Positions 1 to 11,641 are shown, numbered from the stretch's first letter. The stretch is DNA of 64,000 bases from Deinococcus koreensis (GCF_002901445.1 NZ_PPPD01000001.1:868001-932000), one strand, 5' to 3'. Made by a program: numbers and translations. The notes: generated by a model from the sequence alone, not told the origin.

Positions 1-1671
1 ACGCAGGCGAAGCTGGAGGCGCTGATCCGTGAGGAACTCCCTCGCGTGGCGCAGGAGGTCAGTTTCCCGGTGCTGCAGCCGGGAGCGCTCTGGCAGGAGT
101 CGGGGCGCTGGGACGGCTACACGCAGCCGGGGGGCATCATGTTCAGCCTGCGCGACCGGACCGGGCGGGCGCTGGCGCTGGGCCCCACCCACGAGGAGGT
201 GGCGGTGGCCACAGTTCGGGAACTCGTGCGGAGCCGGCGCGACCTGCCGGTCAGCCTGTTCCAGATCGGACGCAAGTTCCGCGACGAGCTGCGGCCCCGC
301 TCCGGTCTGCTGCGAACGTGCGAATTCACCATGAAGGACGGCTACTCCTTCCACGCCACCCCAGGGGAACTGGCCACACACTTTGAGGACATGGCGGGCG
401 CCTATGCCCGCATCCTGACCCGCCTGGGCCTGCAGTGGCGGGCGGTGGACGCCGACAGCGGCTCCATCGGCGGCAGCGCCAGCCGTGAATTCACGGTGCT
501 CTCGGAGGTGGGCGAGGACGAGGTGCTGTACACCGACGACGGCCTCTACGCGGCGAATGCCGAGCGGGCGGTGTCGCGGGCTGCGGAAGCTCCGCCCAGT
601 CCGTTCCAGGGCTTCGCCCGGCACCACACCCCCGGCACCGTGACCGTCGCCTCGGCCTGCGCGGCGCTGGGCTGCGAGGCCGCCCACATGCTCAAGAACG
701 TCCTGTACGACGCGGCCTTCCTGACCGCTGACGGCGAGCGGCGCCGGGTGCCGGTGCTGGTCAGCCTGCGGGGCAACCATACGGTCAATCCGGTCAAGCT
801 CTGGAACGCCGTGCAGGAGCGGGAAGAGGGCACCCTGCTGAGTCTGGAGGTGGCGCAGACCGGGCAGTGGGCCGCCTCTCCCCTGCCCCTGGGCTTTCTG
901 GCCCCCGATCTGCCGGACACGGTGATCGCGCGCCGGGAGGGCCTGCAGCCGGCCTTCCTGCGGCTATGCGACCTGGCCGGGGCGGATCTGCGCGACTTCG
1001 CCACCGGCGGGAACGAGCCGGACATCCACGTCAGCGGCGCGAACTGGGGCGCCGACTACGCGCTGCCGGAGGTCGCGGATCTCCGGCAGGCTCAGCCGGG
1101 CGAGGCGAGCGTACACGACCCGCGGCAACCCCTGCGCTCGGCCCGCGGGATCGAGGTCGGGCACGTGTTTCAGCTGGGCACGCGCTACACGGCCGCCATG
1201 AACGCCACCTTCGTCGACACGGGCGTCAATACGGGCGTCGGCGCGGACGGCGCGGCCCACCCACTGCAGATGGGCTGCTACGGCATCGGCGTCAGCCGGC
1301 TCGTGCAGGCCGTGGCGGAACAGCTGGCCGACGACCGGGGCCTGAGCTGGCCGGACGTGATCGCGCCCTACCACGTCCTCCTGACGGTGGTGGATGGAGG
1401 CGATGCCGCACAGGTGGACGCCGCCGAGGCCCTGTACCGCATGCTGCGGGCCGCCGGTCTGGACGTGCTGCTGGACGACCGGCCGGAGCGGGCCGGGATC
1501 AAGTTCGCCGACGCCGACCTGTGGGGCATTCCCTACCGGGTCACGCTGGGCCGGGCGCTGAAGGAGGGGCAGGTCGAGATCAGGGTCAGGCGCAGCGGCG
1601 AGGAGCACCGGCTGGCGCCAGAGGAGGTGCCGGACTGGCTGGCCGCGCGGCTGGACTGGCAACGCGGCTGA
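1..1671 (+). CDS. proS: Prolyl-tRNA synthetase, 5' end missing
   Basis: Class II synthetase that charges tRNA-Pro in the cytoplasm. The open frame runs in from base 1, so the N-terminus (probably a few tens of residues) lies outside the window; 556 residues are visible. Motif 2 is seen as QIGRKFRDELRPRSG followed by EFTMKDGYSFH, and motif 3 as MGCYGIGVSRLVQAVAEQ. Between them sits a YbaK-like editing insertion (around HHTPGTVTVASACAALG and GNHTVNPVKLW), which marks the bacterial-type ProRS with a misacylated Ala-tRNA editing domain. The C-terminal anticodon-binding domain follows (DVLLDDRPERAGIKFADADL). Motif 2 reads GLLRTCEF where I would expect something like GVMRAREF, a mild divergence. 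Confident assignment. Confidence 0.95.
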   Translation, partial: TQAKLEALIREELPRVAQEVSFPVLQPGALWQESGRWDGYTQPGGIMFSLRDRTGRALALGPTHEEVAVATVRELVRSRRDLPVSLFQIGRKFRDELRPRSGLLRTCEFTMKDGYSFHATPGELATHFEDMAGAYARILTRLGLQWRAVDADSGSIGGSASREFTVLSEVGEDEVLYTDDGLYAANAERAVSRAAEAPPSPFQGFARHHTPGTVTVASACAALGCEAAHMLKNVLYDAAFLTADGERRRVPVLVSLRGNHTVNPVKLWNAVQEREEGTLLSLEVAQTGQWAASPLPLGFLAPDLPDTVIARREGLQPAFLRLCDLAGADLRDFATGGNEPDIHVSGANWGADYALPEVADLRQAQPGEASVHDPRQPLRSARGIEVGHVFQLGTRYTAAMNATFVDTGVNTGVGADGAAHPLQMGCYGIGVSRLVQAVAEQLADDRGLSWPDVIAPYHVLLTVVDGGDAAQVDAAEALYRMLRAAGLDVLLDDRPERAGIKFADADLWGIPYRVTLGRALKEGQVEIRVRRSGEEHRLAPEEVPDWLAARLDWQRG

Positions 1672-1907
1672 GCTGACGCTGGGGGTTGACCTTGGGTGCC
1701 GGCACCGACCGACGCTGGAGCCGACCCGAGCTCCGTGAGCCGGCCGAAGACTTCGACCTACAGCATTTGTCAAATAAGCTGTTCTCTTTTGACCGAACGG
1801 AGTGAGTGAATTTGACGGAGTATTTGGGGCTTGCAAAGCTGCGAAGCAGAGAATGGAAGCATCAGACGCCCTTTGTCTGATGCTGTAATTCGGACAAATG
1901 CTCTAAA
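1672..1907. other. AT-richer intergenic stretch with a small hairpin
   Basis: No gene is seen between proS and the terminator at 1908. From about 1760 the sequence is clearly richer in A and T than its neighbours. It carries GCTGCGAAGCAGAG at 1838-1851, a word that recurs at 14851-14864 with a similar continuation (GATGGCATC), and a perfect 9-bp stem GCATCAGAC/GTCTGATGC at 1859-1883 with a 7-base loop. This looks like the remains of a dispersed repeat rather than a regulatory region. Confidence 0.5.
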
Positions 1908-1946
1908 CTTCGGCCCGGCGCTGGAAGATCCAACGCCGGGCCGAAG
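1908..1946 (-). terminator. Terminator-like hairpin after the repeat protein
   Basis: Perfect 13-bp inverted repeat CTTCGGCCCGGCG / CGCCGGGCCGAAG with a 13-base loop, lying 28 bases beyond the stop codon of the leftward repeat-protein gene. Only a weak T run (TTTAG) follows in the leftward direction. Confidence 0.65.
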
Positions 1947-1973
1947 CAGGGAGGTCAAGCTACAGTTTTATCT

Positions 1974-2927
<954 letters not shown>

Positions 2928-3115
2928 CTGGTCTGCTCCTTTGCTCTGCGGAACCGGCCTCTGGTGGGTCTCGGGCCGCAGACGTGCCCTGGAGTCTACC
3001 ACCCCCGACCCCCGCCTCCGGGACGTGAACGACCCCATAACGCGGCCTCATCCCGGAGCCGCCCCGGTGCGCTGTACCCGTGGACAGGGATCATGGGGGC
3101 GTCACCTGACGACCC

Positions 3116-3121
3116 TATACT
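3116..3121 (+). promoter_or_regulatory. Extended leaderless -10 box TATACT
   Basis: TATACT ends 7 bases before the ATG at 3129 and no ribosome binding site fits between, so the transcript probably starts at or next to the start codon. Confidence 0.6.
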
Positions 3122-3128
3122 TCCCGGC

Positions 3129-4109
<981 letters not shown>

Positions 4110-4146
4110 GGGGGGCGGGAGGTCGAGACGGGCGTCGGAACACGCG

Positions 4147-4176
4147 AGTGAGACGGCCTACGGGCGCCGTCTCACT
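4147..4176 (+). terminator. Terminator-like hairpin
   Basis: Perfect 10-bp stem AGTGAGACGG/CCGTCTCACT with a 10-base loop, 38 bases after the substrate-binding protein stop. It is nested in a weaker outer pairing of GGCGGGAGGTC with GACCTCCCTCC. No T run follows. Confidence 0.6.
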
Positions 4177-4242
4177 CTGACCTCCCTCCCCCCGTCTGCG
4201 GTCGACCCTCCTCGGGGTCTGATACGCACTGCGCTCCATTCC

Positions 4243-4271
4243 GGAACATCCAGGACAGCACCGGATGTTCC
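4243..4271. terminator. Second hairpin between convergent genes
   Basis: Perfect 9-bp stem GGAACATCC/GGATGTTCC with an 11-base loop in the gap between the rightward binding-protein gene and the leftward CAP lipoprotein gene; it could serve either strand. Confidence 0.4.
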
Positions 4272-4349
4272 TCCATACCGCACAGCACGTCCTTTTGTCT
4301 CACCCCACGCCCGACCCCCGGTTCGGTGAACGGCCGCACCCCGGCGGCG

Positions 4350-5636
4350 TCACCGTACCCACATCCGTTCGGCAGGCCGAGCTAGGGCCTGAGCGCGCAG
4401 GGTGGCCGCCGTGCGGAACGACCACTTCAGCGGCGTCCCGTTGACCGTCACGCTCACGTGATAGGTCTGTCCGGCGACCAGGGGCGAGCGTGGGATCACG
4501 AACACCGCCCCGTAGCCCCTGAGGATGCTGCGCCCGATATCCTGCGCGCTGCGGGGGCCGCCGGGGTAGTTGCCGGGGCTGTCCGTGGTGTTCACGTACT
4601 GCGTGCTGCCGAAGGCACACACCTCCAGCGCCCCGCCCCCCTCCAGGGTCAGGGTCGCGTCCGTGGCGGTCGTGTCGCCATGCACGCGGCTGGACGCCAC
4701 CAGGGGCAGGCCGGTGCGGCGGGGATCGAAGCCCGCGCAGGGCGTCAGCGGGTTCGGCCACTCGCCGCCCGGATACTGCCCCATGTCCGTCTCCCGGCCG
4801 TTCCCCGGAAACGTGACCGGCTGCCCCGCGCCCGCACCGTCGGGCCGGATGGACGTGATCCCGCTGCCCGTCTGCACGTACCCCTCGTCATTCGGCCCAC
4901 CCCCATTCGGCCCACCCACGTCCGGTGAGCGCCGCGCGAACGAGCCGATGCCCACCCGCGCCTGGGCCGAGTGCAGCATCCCCACCGCATGGAAGGGCAC
5001 GCTGAACAGCGTATCGGTCGCCGACGTGCTTCCGGCCAGCTCCGAGGCCCGCTGCACGCTCCACGACAGGTTGCTGTTGGCCGCGCAGCTCAGGCCCTGC
5101 GGGGTCGCCATCGGCAGGGCGGCATCCTCGTTGTGGCCGTACACGCCATTGACCACGCTGTAGCGGCCGTGCAGCCAGCAGTTCATGCTGGCGTCCTCGT
5201 CGAAGGCCACCGCGCCCAGGCCGGCCTGGGCCCGCACCGCATTGAAGCGCGCGAACTCTGCCGCGATGCGTGTCCCGATCTCCACCCCGATCCGCGTGCT
5301 GGCCGTCTGGCCGCCGCCCTCCACGGTCACCGTGACCGGCACCAGCCCCTGTGGCAGGGCCCCGGCCGCCGCGCGGATGGAGACACCCGCCGCGCCCTGC
5401 AGACTGACCGCCAGCAGGTCACCGTCCGGGCTCTGCACGCTCACGCGCACGTCGTCCACCCCCTCCGGGCGCGTGATGCTCAGCGGCACCGTCAGCGCTG
5501 CTCCCGGTACCAGGCGCTGCGCGGGCACGGCCGCCACGCCCAGACGCACAGGCTCGGGCTTCGGCTCGACCAACTGCTTCACGGCCCCGCAGCCCCCCAG
5601 CAGCAGGGCCAGTCCAGCCAAAGTCCAGAGCTTCAT
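4350..5636 (-). CDS. CAP (SCP/PR1-like) domain lipoprotein
   Basis: Secreted protein of 428 residues. It begins MKLWTLAGLALLLGGCGAV, a lipoprotein signal with lipobox LGGC (Cys16), so it is probably anchored to a membrane facing outward. Residues about 30-130 look like immunoglobulin-like beta sandwich material; the CAP domain follows from about 135 (RFNAVRAQAGLGAVAFDEDAS, SMNCWLHGRYSVVNGVYGHN, FHAVGMLHSAQARVGIGSFA). CAP domains of this kind lack a settled enzymatic role. The last ~150 residues form a further beta-rich domain with three cysteines. It starts only 19 bases after the stop of the beta-helix lipoprotein gene, so the two are probably co-transcribed. Confidence 0.8.
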   Translation of the reverse strand: MKLWTLAGLALLLGGCGAVKQLVEPKPEPVRLGVAAVPAQRLVPGAALTVPLSITRPEGVDDVRVSVQSPDGDLLAVSLQGAAGVSIRAAAGALPQGLVPVTVTVEGGGQTASTRIGVEIGTRIAAEFARFNAVRAQAGLGAVAFDEDASMNCWLHGRYSVVNGVYGHNEDAALPMATPQGLSCAANSNLSWSVQRASELAGSTSATDTLFSVPFHAVGMLHSAQARVGIGSFARRSPDVGGPNGGGPNDEGYVQTGSGITSIRPDGAGAGQPVTFPGNGRETDMGQYPGGEWPNPLTPCAGFDPRRTGLPLVASSRVHGDTTATDATLTLEGGGALEVCAFGSTQYVNTTDSPGNYPGGPRSAQDIGRSILRGYGAVFVIPRSPLVAGQTYHVSVTVNGTPLKWSFRTAATLRAQALARPAERMWVR

Positions 5637-5655
5637 CCTTCCCCCCTTCCCTGTT

Positions 5656-7656
5656 CTATGGGTCGCTGAACACGTTGTCCGGTGTGTTGCCGGTCAAGGA
5701 ACCGCCGGGCTGGGCGTAGGCCCCAACACGGGTGTTGAACACGCCGCCGCCATTGCGGGCCGAGTTGCCCGTCACGCTGCCGCTCTGGATGGTGAGGCTT
5801 CCGTCGTTCCAGACCCCGCCGCCGTCGAGGCCTTCCGCCCGGTTGCCGCTCAGGGTCGCGCCCGACAGGACAAAGGTGGAGGTCGGCGAGGCCTGGAAAG
5901 CGCCGTTGGTCTCGATGCCGCCGCCGTACCAGGCGCTGTTGCCGCTGATCGTGCCGCCGCTGGCGGTCATGCTGGCCCCCGCGTACAGGCGCACACCGCC
6001 GCCGCCCCCTCCCGTATCCGCGCCGCTGGTGCGGTTGGTCGCTCGGTTGCCGGTGATCCGGCCGCCCGTCATGGTGACGCTTCCCCCCACGGTGATCCCG
6101 CCGCCGGTCTTGACGGCCGTGTTGTCCCGGATCTCCCCGCCCGCCAGGGTCAGTGCGCTGCTGCTGAACACCCGCACGCCGCCCCCCCCATCCACGGTGC
6201 CGGTGAGCCGGTTCCCACTGATGACGCCGCCCTGGATGGCGCTGGAGGTGCCGCCGCCGAAGGCCAGGCCGCCCCCGCTATTGACGGCCGTGTTGCCCTG
6301 AACGATGCCCCCGGTCATGGTGAAGGTGGTGCGGTCGACCAGGATGCCGCCGCTGTGTTCTGCAGCCCGGTTGCCCCTCACGGTGGCCGTTCCGCCAAGC
6401 GTGACGCTGGAAATGACAGTGCGGGCGGGCGGGGTGTACACCAGCAGGCCCCCACCGTGCTTCGTCCGGGCTTCGTTCCCCTCTATGGTGCCGCCCGTGA
6501 TGCTGGCGTCGCGGAACACCGCGATTCCGCCCCCATAGGGCGCCGAGTTGCCTTTCACGGTGCCGCCCGTCATGGTCAAGGTGCCGCTGATCCAGAAGGC
6601 GCCACCGCTGCCTCCACCGGCGTCGTCGGTGACCCGATTGTTCTCGAAGCTGCCGCCACTGAGGGTCACCGTGGGGATGGTCACCGTTCCCTGGGGATCT
6701 ACGGTGGCCTGGGCGGTGACGCCTGCTCCAAAATAGGCCGCAGTATTGCCGCTGACGCTGCCGCCACTGATCAGGAGGCTCCCGTTGGTCAGGATGCCGC
6801 CCCCGGCGCTGCCGCCCGCCACGCTGTTCGAGACGGTGAGAGGCGCGGTCACCGTGTTGGTGTCCACAGCGCCGGCGCTCAGCGTGATGCTGCCGAGGGC
6901 GGAGCCATAGATCCCGCCGCCTGCGTATACGGCCGTATTGCCGCTGACACTGCCGCCGCTCACGGTCAGGGTGCCCTTGTTGAAGACTCCGCCGCCGATG
7001 CCCTGGTCAATGGTGGTGTCGGCCGGATCGACCAGTTCCGCCGTGTTCCCCGTGACGCTGGTGGTGCCCTTCAGGGTCAGGGTGGCGCCGGCCGCGTTGT
7101 AGATCCCGCCGCCGAGATTGGCCTTTCCGCCGGTCACGGTCACGCCGTCCAGGGTCAGGGTGCCGCTGTTCAGCAGCACGCCGCCCGCCGTGGGCGCGGC
7201 GGCCTGAGCGCGGAGGCTCGCGGCGCTGAGCTTCGGTGCCGCAGGATCTGCCATGCGGGGCGGGCCGAAGCGTTCACCCAGTCGGGCAGCGTTCAGCCCG
7301 GCCGGGAGCACCTGCCCCACCCCGCCCTTGAAGGTGCCCCCCAGCACCGTCACGTTCGCCCCGCTCCCCACCTCCAGGGCGCGGCCCTTGCCGGCGGCGT
7401 CCAGGGTGACCCCAGTGGCGATGATCGTGAGGTTCTTGTCGATGCTCAGCGGACTGTTCAGGCTCAGGGTGCCGCTCTGGGTCAGGCGCAGGGTGGCGCC
7501 GGCACTGGCCGAGGCGATGGCCTCGCGCAGGCTGCCCGCACCGCTGTCGGCCAATGAGCCGACGGGCGTGCCGGGCGGGGGGCCGCCGCCCCCGCAGGCG
7601 GCCAGACTCAGGGCGAGCGAAACGAAGATCAGCGGTGTCCTCCGGGATACCCTCAT
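5656..7656 (-). CDS. Right-handed beta-helix lipoprotein with CSLREA-like start
   Basis: Surface protein of 666 residues. The start at 7656 follows an AGGAGGGA ribosome site. The signal ends in lipobox LAAC (Cys21), followed by GGGG. Residues about 33-58 (GSLADSGAGSLREAIASASA) match the CSLREA-type motif that begins many bacterial beta-helix adhesins. The rest consists of many short repeats of the type LTMTGGTVKGNSA, SGNTAxYxGGGI and GGxISGNxA, as in polymorphic outer-membrane and pectate-lyase-fold proteins. No catalytic residues are recognisable, so a structural or adhesive role is more likely than polysaccharide cleavage. Gene order regulator, beta-helix, CAP on one strand suggests joint expression. 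Confidence 0.82.
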   Translation of the reverse strand: MRVSRRTPLIFVSLALSLAACGGGGPPPGTPVGSLADSGAGSLREAIASASAGATLRLTQSGTLSLNSPLSIDKNLTIIATGVTLDAAGKGRALEVGSGANVTVLGGTFKGGVGQVLPAGLNAARLGERFGPPRMADPAAPKLSAASLRAQAAAPTAGGVLLNSGTLTLDGVTVTGGKANLGGGIYNAAGATLTLKGTTSVTGNTAELVDPADTTIDQGIGGGVFNKGTLTVSGGSVSGNTAVYAGGGIYGSALGSITLSAGAVDTNTVTAPLTVSNSVAGGSAGGGILTNGSLLISGGSVSGNTAAYFGAGVTAQATVDPQGTVTIPTVTLSGGSFENNRVTDDAGGGSGGAFWISGTLTMTGGTVKGNSAPYGGGIAVFRDASITGGTIEGNEARTKHGGGLLVYTPPARTVISSVTLGGTATVRGNRAAEHSGGILVDRTTFTMTGGIVQGNTAVNSGGGLAFGGGTSSAIQGGVISGNRLTGTVDGGGGVRVFSSSALTLAGGEIRDNTAVKTGGGITVGGSVTMTGGRITGNRATNRTSGADTGGGGGGVRLYAGASMTASGGTISGNSAWYGGGIETNGAFQASPTSTFVLSGATLSGNRAEGLDGGGVWNDGSLTIQSGSVTGNSARNGGGVFNTRVGAYAQPGGSLTGNTPDNVFSDP

Positions 7657-7772
7657 CCATTCCCTCCTCCCTCCGGGTCGGGCGGGCGGGAGGGAATGCC
7701 GCGCCCACCCGGACCGAAGGTGGACACAGGGTCGGTCAGGGGCCGTCAATTCACCGTCAAGTCCACCCGGGG

Positions 7773-9407
7773 TCAGAGGGCAGGGGCACGGGCGGCCCGC
7801 AGCCGGGCGGCCAGATCGGCCAGGATGGGGGGCGGCGCGTGAAAGAGCACCACCTGCCGCAGCGCCGGGGGATGCACCGCGTGCCCGACCACCGCGCCCG
7901 ACTGGTACAGCCCCTCCAGGGCGCCCACCACGCTGCGCCGGGGCCATCCCAGCACGCCGCTCAGCAGGTCGACCTCCAGGGGCTCCCCGTCACTCAGGGC
8001 CAGCAGGCGCAGGACATCCAGTTCGGCCGCGCCCAGCAGGGTGAGCCCCAGGTGCAGCCGGGCCTCCTCGGCGGCGCCCAGACTCAGGCGTTCGGGCAGA
8101 CCGCCCCGCCGGACGGCCTCCTGCAAGACCGGCACCAGCAGGCCGGGAATGCCGCCGGCGTACCCATGCAGCTGCCCGACCTGCGCGTCCGTGAGCCCCG
8201 GCAGGAAGCGCTCACCCACCGCGGCGACCTCCTCCAGGGTCAGTGGGGGCAGCGGGATGATCACGCCGCGGCCCTGGTCGATACAGCGCAGGATGCTCCG
8301 GCGGCACCCGGCGCTCACCTCGCCGGGGCGGAAGGTGTTGATCACGCCCGCACGGGGGCTCTGGGCCAGCAACCGGGGCGAGTGGCGGGCCACCACCAGG
8401 GTCGAGGCGTCGTCCCAGTGGTGGATGTCGTCGCCCCAGCTGATGAAGGGCTGCTCGAAAGCCTCGGCCAGCAGGGGCCGGGCCAGGGGATCGAGGTCTC
8501 CCGAGCGGCGCACCTCGGGCCGCCGCGACAGGTGGGCGGCCACCTCGCGGGAGGGCAGTTCGGGCAGGGAGCGGCCCAGCTCCAGGCCCCGCTGCAGATC
8601 CCGCAGGGCGCGGTAGATGGTGGTGTACGGCCACGCCCGGTCGGCGACCTCGCTGGCCACCGGCATGACCAGCTGCCCGAACAGCGGGGCGAGGGCCGCC
8701 TGCAGGGCAGTCTTGCCCATTCCGGGCACGCCGCTCAGAAAGACCATCTGATGACGCTCGACCGCCGCCGCCACCGCGTCGAGCACCTGCTCCCGGCCCA
8801 CGAGGGCGGGGGGTGAGCCACGGGCCGGCGCCTGCTGGCTCTCGGCGCCCGAACTCCGGAGCAGCAGCGGGGCCGGGGGCACCGGCGCGGGGGCCAGCCA
8901 TGCCGAGAGCTGCCGGGCCCGGCGGCGCAGGCGGCCCGACAGCGGCTCCGGGTGCAGGCGGGCCGCGCGGCGCAGGTGCTCGATGTGCTCTCCCAGCAGC
9001 CGGTCTTCGGTGTGCTGCGCCCACTCCAGCCACGCCTCGCTGCCCCGGCTCCGCTGACCGCTCAGGAAGCCCCGCCAGTGGCTCAGCAGCGCGTCCGGGT
9101 GCTCGGGCACCGACAGTGCGTCCACCCGCAGCCGCTGCAGATCCAGTTCCAGGAAGGAGGAGCGGCGGCGCAGCACGGCCGCGTGTTCCCCCAGGCCCAG
9201 GCACAGGTGATGCACGGTCATGCGGAGGTTGTGCAGCGCCTTGTGGGTGGTCGTCTCCCACAGCAGATCGGCCAGCTTCAGCCGCTCGGACGCGCCCTCC
9301 AGCGCCAGGATCGCCAGCAGCCGCAGGCCCATGTTCCGGCAGGGGAGCGGCACGCCGTCCAGGCAGAGCTGCGGCTCTCCGAGCAACTGTAGGGTGACGT
9401 CCGCCAT
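7773..9407 (-). CDS. AfsR/SARP-like STAND ATPase transcriptional regulator
   Basis: Protein of 544 residues. Residues 1-100 resemble the OmpR-like winged helix of SARP/BTAD regulators (VTLQLLGEPQLCLDGVPL, LLAILALEGASERLKLADLLW). Residues 100-175 are the start of a bacterial transcriptional activation helical region. An AAA/STAND nucleotide-binding module follows: Walker A GVPGMGKT at 226-233 and a winged-helix-like region near the C-terminus (LRLLALSDGEPLEVDLLSGVLGW). No TPR or other long sensor repeats are present, so it is shorter than typical AfsR or LAL proteins. It lies 116 bases upstream of the beta-helix lipoprotein gene on the same strand and may control it. Family call fairly sure, target inferred. 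Confidence 0.78.
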   Translation of the reverse strand: MADVTLQLLGEPQLCLDGVPLPCRNMGLRLLAILALEGASERLKLADLLWETTTHKALHNLRMTVHHLCLGLGEHAAVLRRRSSFLELDLQRLRVDALSVPEHPDALLSHWRGFLSGQRSRGSEAWLEWAQHTEDRLLGEHIEHLRRAARLHPEPLSGRLRRRARQLSAWLAPAPVPPAPLLLRSSGAESQQAPARGSPPALVGREQVLDAVAAAVERHQMVFLSGVPGMGKTALQAALAPLFGQLVMPVASEVADRAWPYTTIYRALRDLQRGLELGRSLPELPSREVAAHLSRRPEVRRSGDLDPLARPLLAEAFEQPFISWGDDIHHWDDASTLVVARHSPRLLAQSPRAGVINTFRPGEVSAGCRRSILRCIDQGRGVIIPLPPLTLEEVAAVGERFLPGLTDAQVGQLHGYAGGIPGLLVPVLQEAVRRGGLPERLSLGAAEEARLHLGLTLLGAAELDVLRLLALSDGEPLEVDLLSGVLGWPRRSVVGALEGLYQSGAVVGHAVHPPALRQVVLFHAPPPILADLAARLRAARAPAL

Positions 9408-9599
9408 GTTCAGGTTCCCCCAGGATAGAGCACGCGCACGCGCCTCCGGGCCGATATTGACGCCGGCACGATCCTCCGGCTTCCCCTCTCGGAACCCTCC
9501 ACGTCTGTCCAGCGGCCACCATCGGCGCCTGTCCTGGGGTTTCGGGCGGCCCGGACGGCTCGGACAGGTGAGGCCCGCGCCCGTCCTGTTGCCCTGGGC

Positions 9600-9625
9600 G
9601 CGCCTAGGCCTGATGGCTTAGGCGC
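9600..9625. promoter_or_regulatory. 11-bp hairpin/operator-like palindrome
   Basis: GCGCCTAGGCC (9600-9610) pairs with GGCTTAGGCGC (9615-9625) with one G-T wobble and a 4-base loop. It lies just upstream of a TACCCT box (9649-9654) before the small open frame at 9684, where an operator would be expected; a terminator role for an upstream transcript is the alternative. Confidence 0.4.
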
Positions 9626-9683
9626 ATCCGGATGGCGGGCCGGGCTGCTACCCTGAGGCCATCACCGAAAGGAGGTGCCGCAT

Positions 9684-9812
9684 ATGACCAACATCGACAT
9701 CGTGTTCCTGAAGGCCGCAATTCCCGCTTCCCGCCCCGCTTCATGGAGTCATCTTGACGAGTTCTGCTCACCTGCCGCGCCCACCTTCGGGCACCCGATC
9801 CGCCAGCACTAA
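9684..9812 (+). CDS. Candidate 42-residue small protein or leader peptide
   Basis: MTNIDIVFLKAAIPASRPAS is the first part of a 42-codon frame that ends with TAA at 9810-9812. It has one of the strongest ribosome sites in the window (AAAGGAGGTG, about 7 bases before ATG) and a TACCCT box about 30 bases before the start. It lies in the same frame as the RIO kinase gene, 15 bases upstream, separated by a single stop codon. It could be a translated leader, a small protein, or a 5' part detached from the kinase by a nonsense change. I recognise no family. Confidence 0.4.
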   Translation: MTNIDIVFLKAAIPASRPASWSHLDEFCSPAAPTFGHPIRQH

Positions 9813-9827
9813 GCCCCCGGAGACGCC

Positions 9828-10705
<878 letters not shown>

Positions 10706-10709
<4 letters not shown>

Positions 10710-11115
10710 CCGGGCCGGCGCGCACGCTCCTGCTGCGCCCCGAACAGCCCGCCGACGCCCCCGCGACCTTCGAGGTGACCCGGCGGGCGTTCACCTGGGA
10801 CGACGGCGTGGCCGAGAACGCCATGATCCAGTGCCTGCGCGCCAGCCCCGCCGCGCGCTGCTGCTGGGGCCGATGAGCGTCCTGCCGGAGCAGCAGCGCC
10901 AGGGCATCGGCAGCGCCCTGATGCGGGAGGCGCTGAGCCGCGTCCGGGACTCCGGCGAGGCGATGGTGGTGCTGTGGGGCCATCCGGAGTTCTATCCGCG
11001 CTTCGGCTTCCGGCGGGCCTCCGACTTCGGCCTTCTCCCCGACACGCCCGCAGCGATGGTGTACCCCCTGCAAGCCGATCTGCGCGCCTACGCCGGCCTG
11101 TCTCTCCCCCACTGA
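10706..11115 (+). pseudogene. GNAT acetyltransferase pseudogene (internal deletion and frameshift)
   Basis: A GTG at 10706, overlapping the kinase stop, opens a frame giving TLLLRPEQPADAPATFEVTR and further to IQCLRASPAARCCWGR, then stop at 10874-10876. From about 10860 another frame gives the second half of a YhbS-like N-acetyltransferase: LLLGPMSVLPEQQRQGIGSA (acetyl-CoA loop QRQGIG), then WGHPEFYPRFGFRRASDFG. The middle strands, normally 30-40 residues between 'LRASPA' and 'LLLGPM', are missing. The simplest reading is one out-of-frame deletion near 10855. The codon bias of both halves is still good, so the loss looks recent. A sequencing artefact cannot remove that much, so I regard it as a true pseudogene. 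Confidence 0.75.
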
Positions 11116-11122
11116 GGTTTCA

Positions 11123-11641
11123 TTGCATATTCCCGAATGTTACGGCTACCTGCGCCGTTCCCGGCGTGACCTGTGGGCCTGCCTGGAAGGCGTGCCGGAC
11201 GAGGTGCTTTCCAAGCCTGTCCTGCCCGGCAAGCGCTTTCACTGCGTCAAGGATCTGATCCTGCACATCCCTATGATCGAGGATTCCTGGATCCACGAGG
11301 ACATCCTGCGCGACACGCCCGTCTGGGAAGGGGTGGCGGCCCTGGCCGGCGCGAAGGACGGCCCGAACTACGCCGCCTTTCCGCTGGACACACTGCTGGA
11401 CTACTGGCGGCAGGTCGAGGCGAGCACGCTGGGGTATCTGGAGCGTCTGGGCCCCGAGGAACGGGCGCGGCTGGTGGTGGTGAACGGCTCGAAAGGAGAG
11501 GAACACTTCACGGTGGACGGCCTGCTGTGGCACGTCATGGTGCACGAGATCAGGCACGGCGCGCAGATCGGCGTGCTGCTGCAGCAGGCGGGCATCAAGC
11601 CCCCGTTTCTTGATCTGCTGAACTATCTGCCCACCGTTTAG
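11123..11641 (+). CDS. DinB/YfiT-fold protein
   Basis: Four-helix-bundle protein of 172 residues. The DinB metal site is visible as H48 in KDLILHIP and H141/H145 in VMVHEIRHGAQIG. DinB-fold proteins are mostly metal-dependent thiol S-transferases or uncharacterised; the name does not mean the DNA polymerase. Bacillithiol-linked S-transferases belong to this fold and this organism seems to make bacillithiol (bshB1 at 27718). The start is TTG at 11123 with GAGG just upstream; the next in-frame methionine is too far inside the first helix. Confidence 0.83.
   Translation: MHIPECYGYLRRSRRDLWACLEGVPDEVLSKPVLPGKRFHCVKDLILHIPMIEDSWIHEDILRDTPVWEGVAALAGAKDGPNYAAFPLDTLLDYWRQVEASTLGYLERLGPEERARLVVVNGSKGEEHFTVDGLLWHVMVHEIRHGAQIGVLLQQAGIKPPFLDLLNYLPTV

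Noticed and set aside
1800..1885. Radiation/desiccation response motif before the repeat protein or elsewhere
   Set aside because: I looked for the 17-bp palindrome of the TTATG...CATAA type and found no convincing copy in the window.
5185..7557. 790-codon open frame opposite the beta-helix lipoprotein
   Set aside because: It mirrors the Gly/Asn/Ser repeats of the beta-helix gene and shows no motif; the leftward gene has signal peptide and ribosome site.
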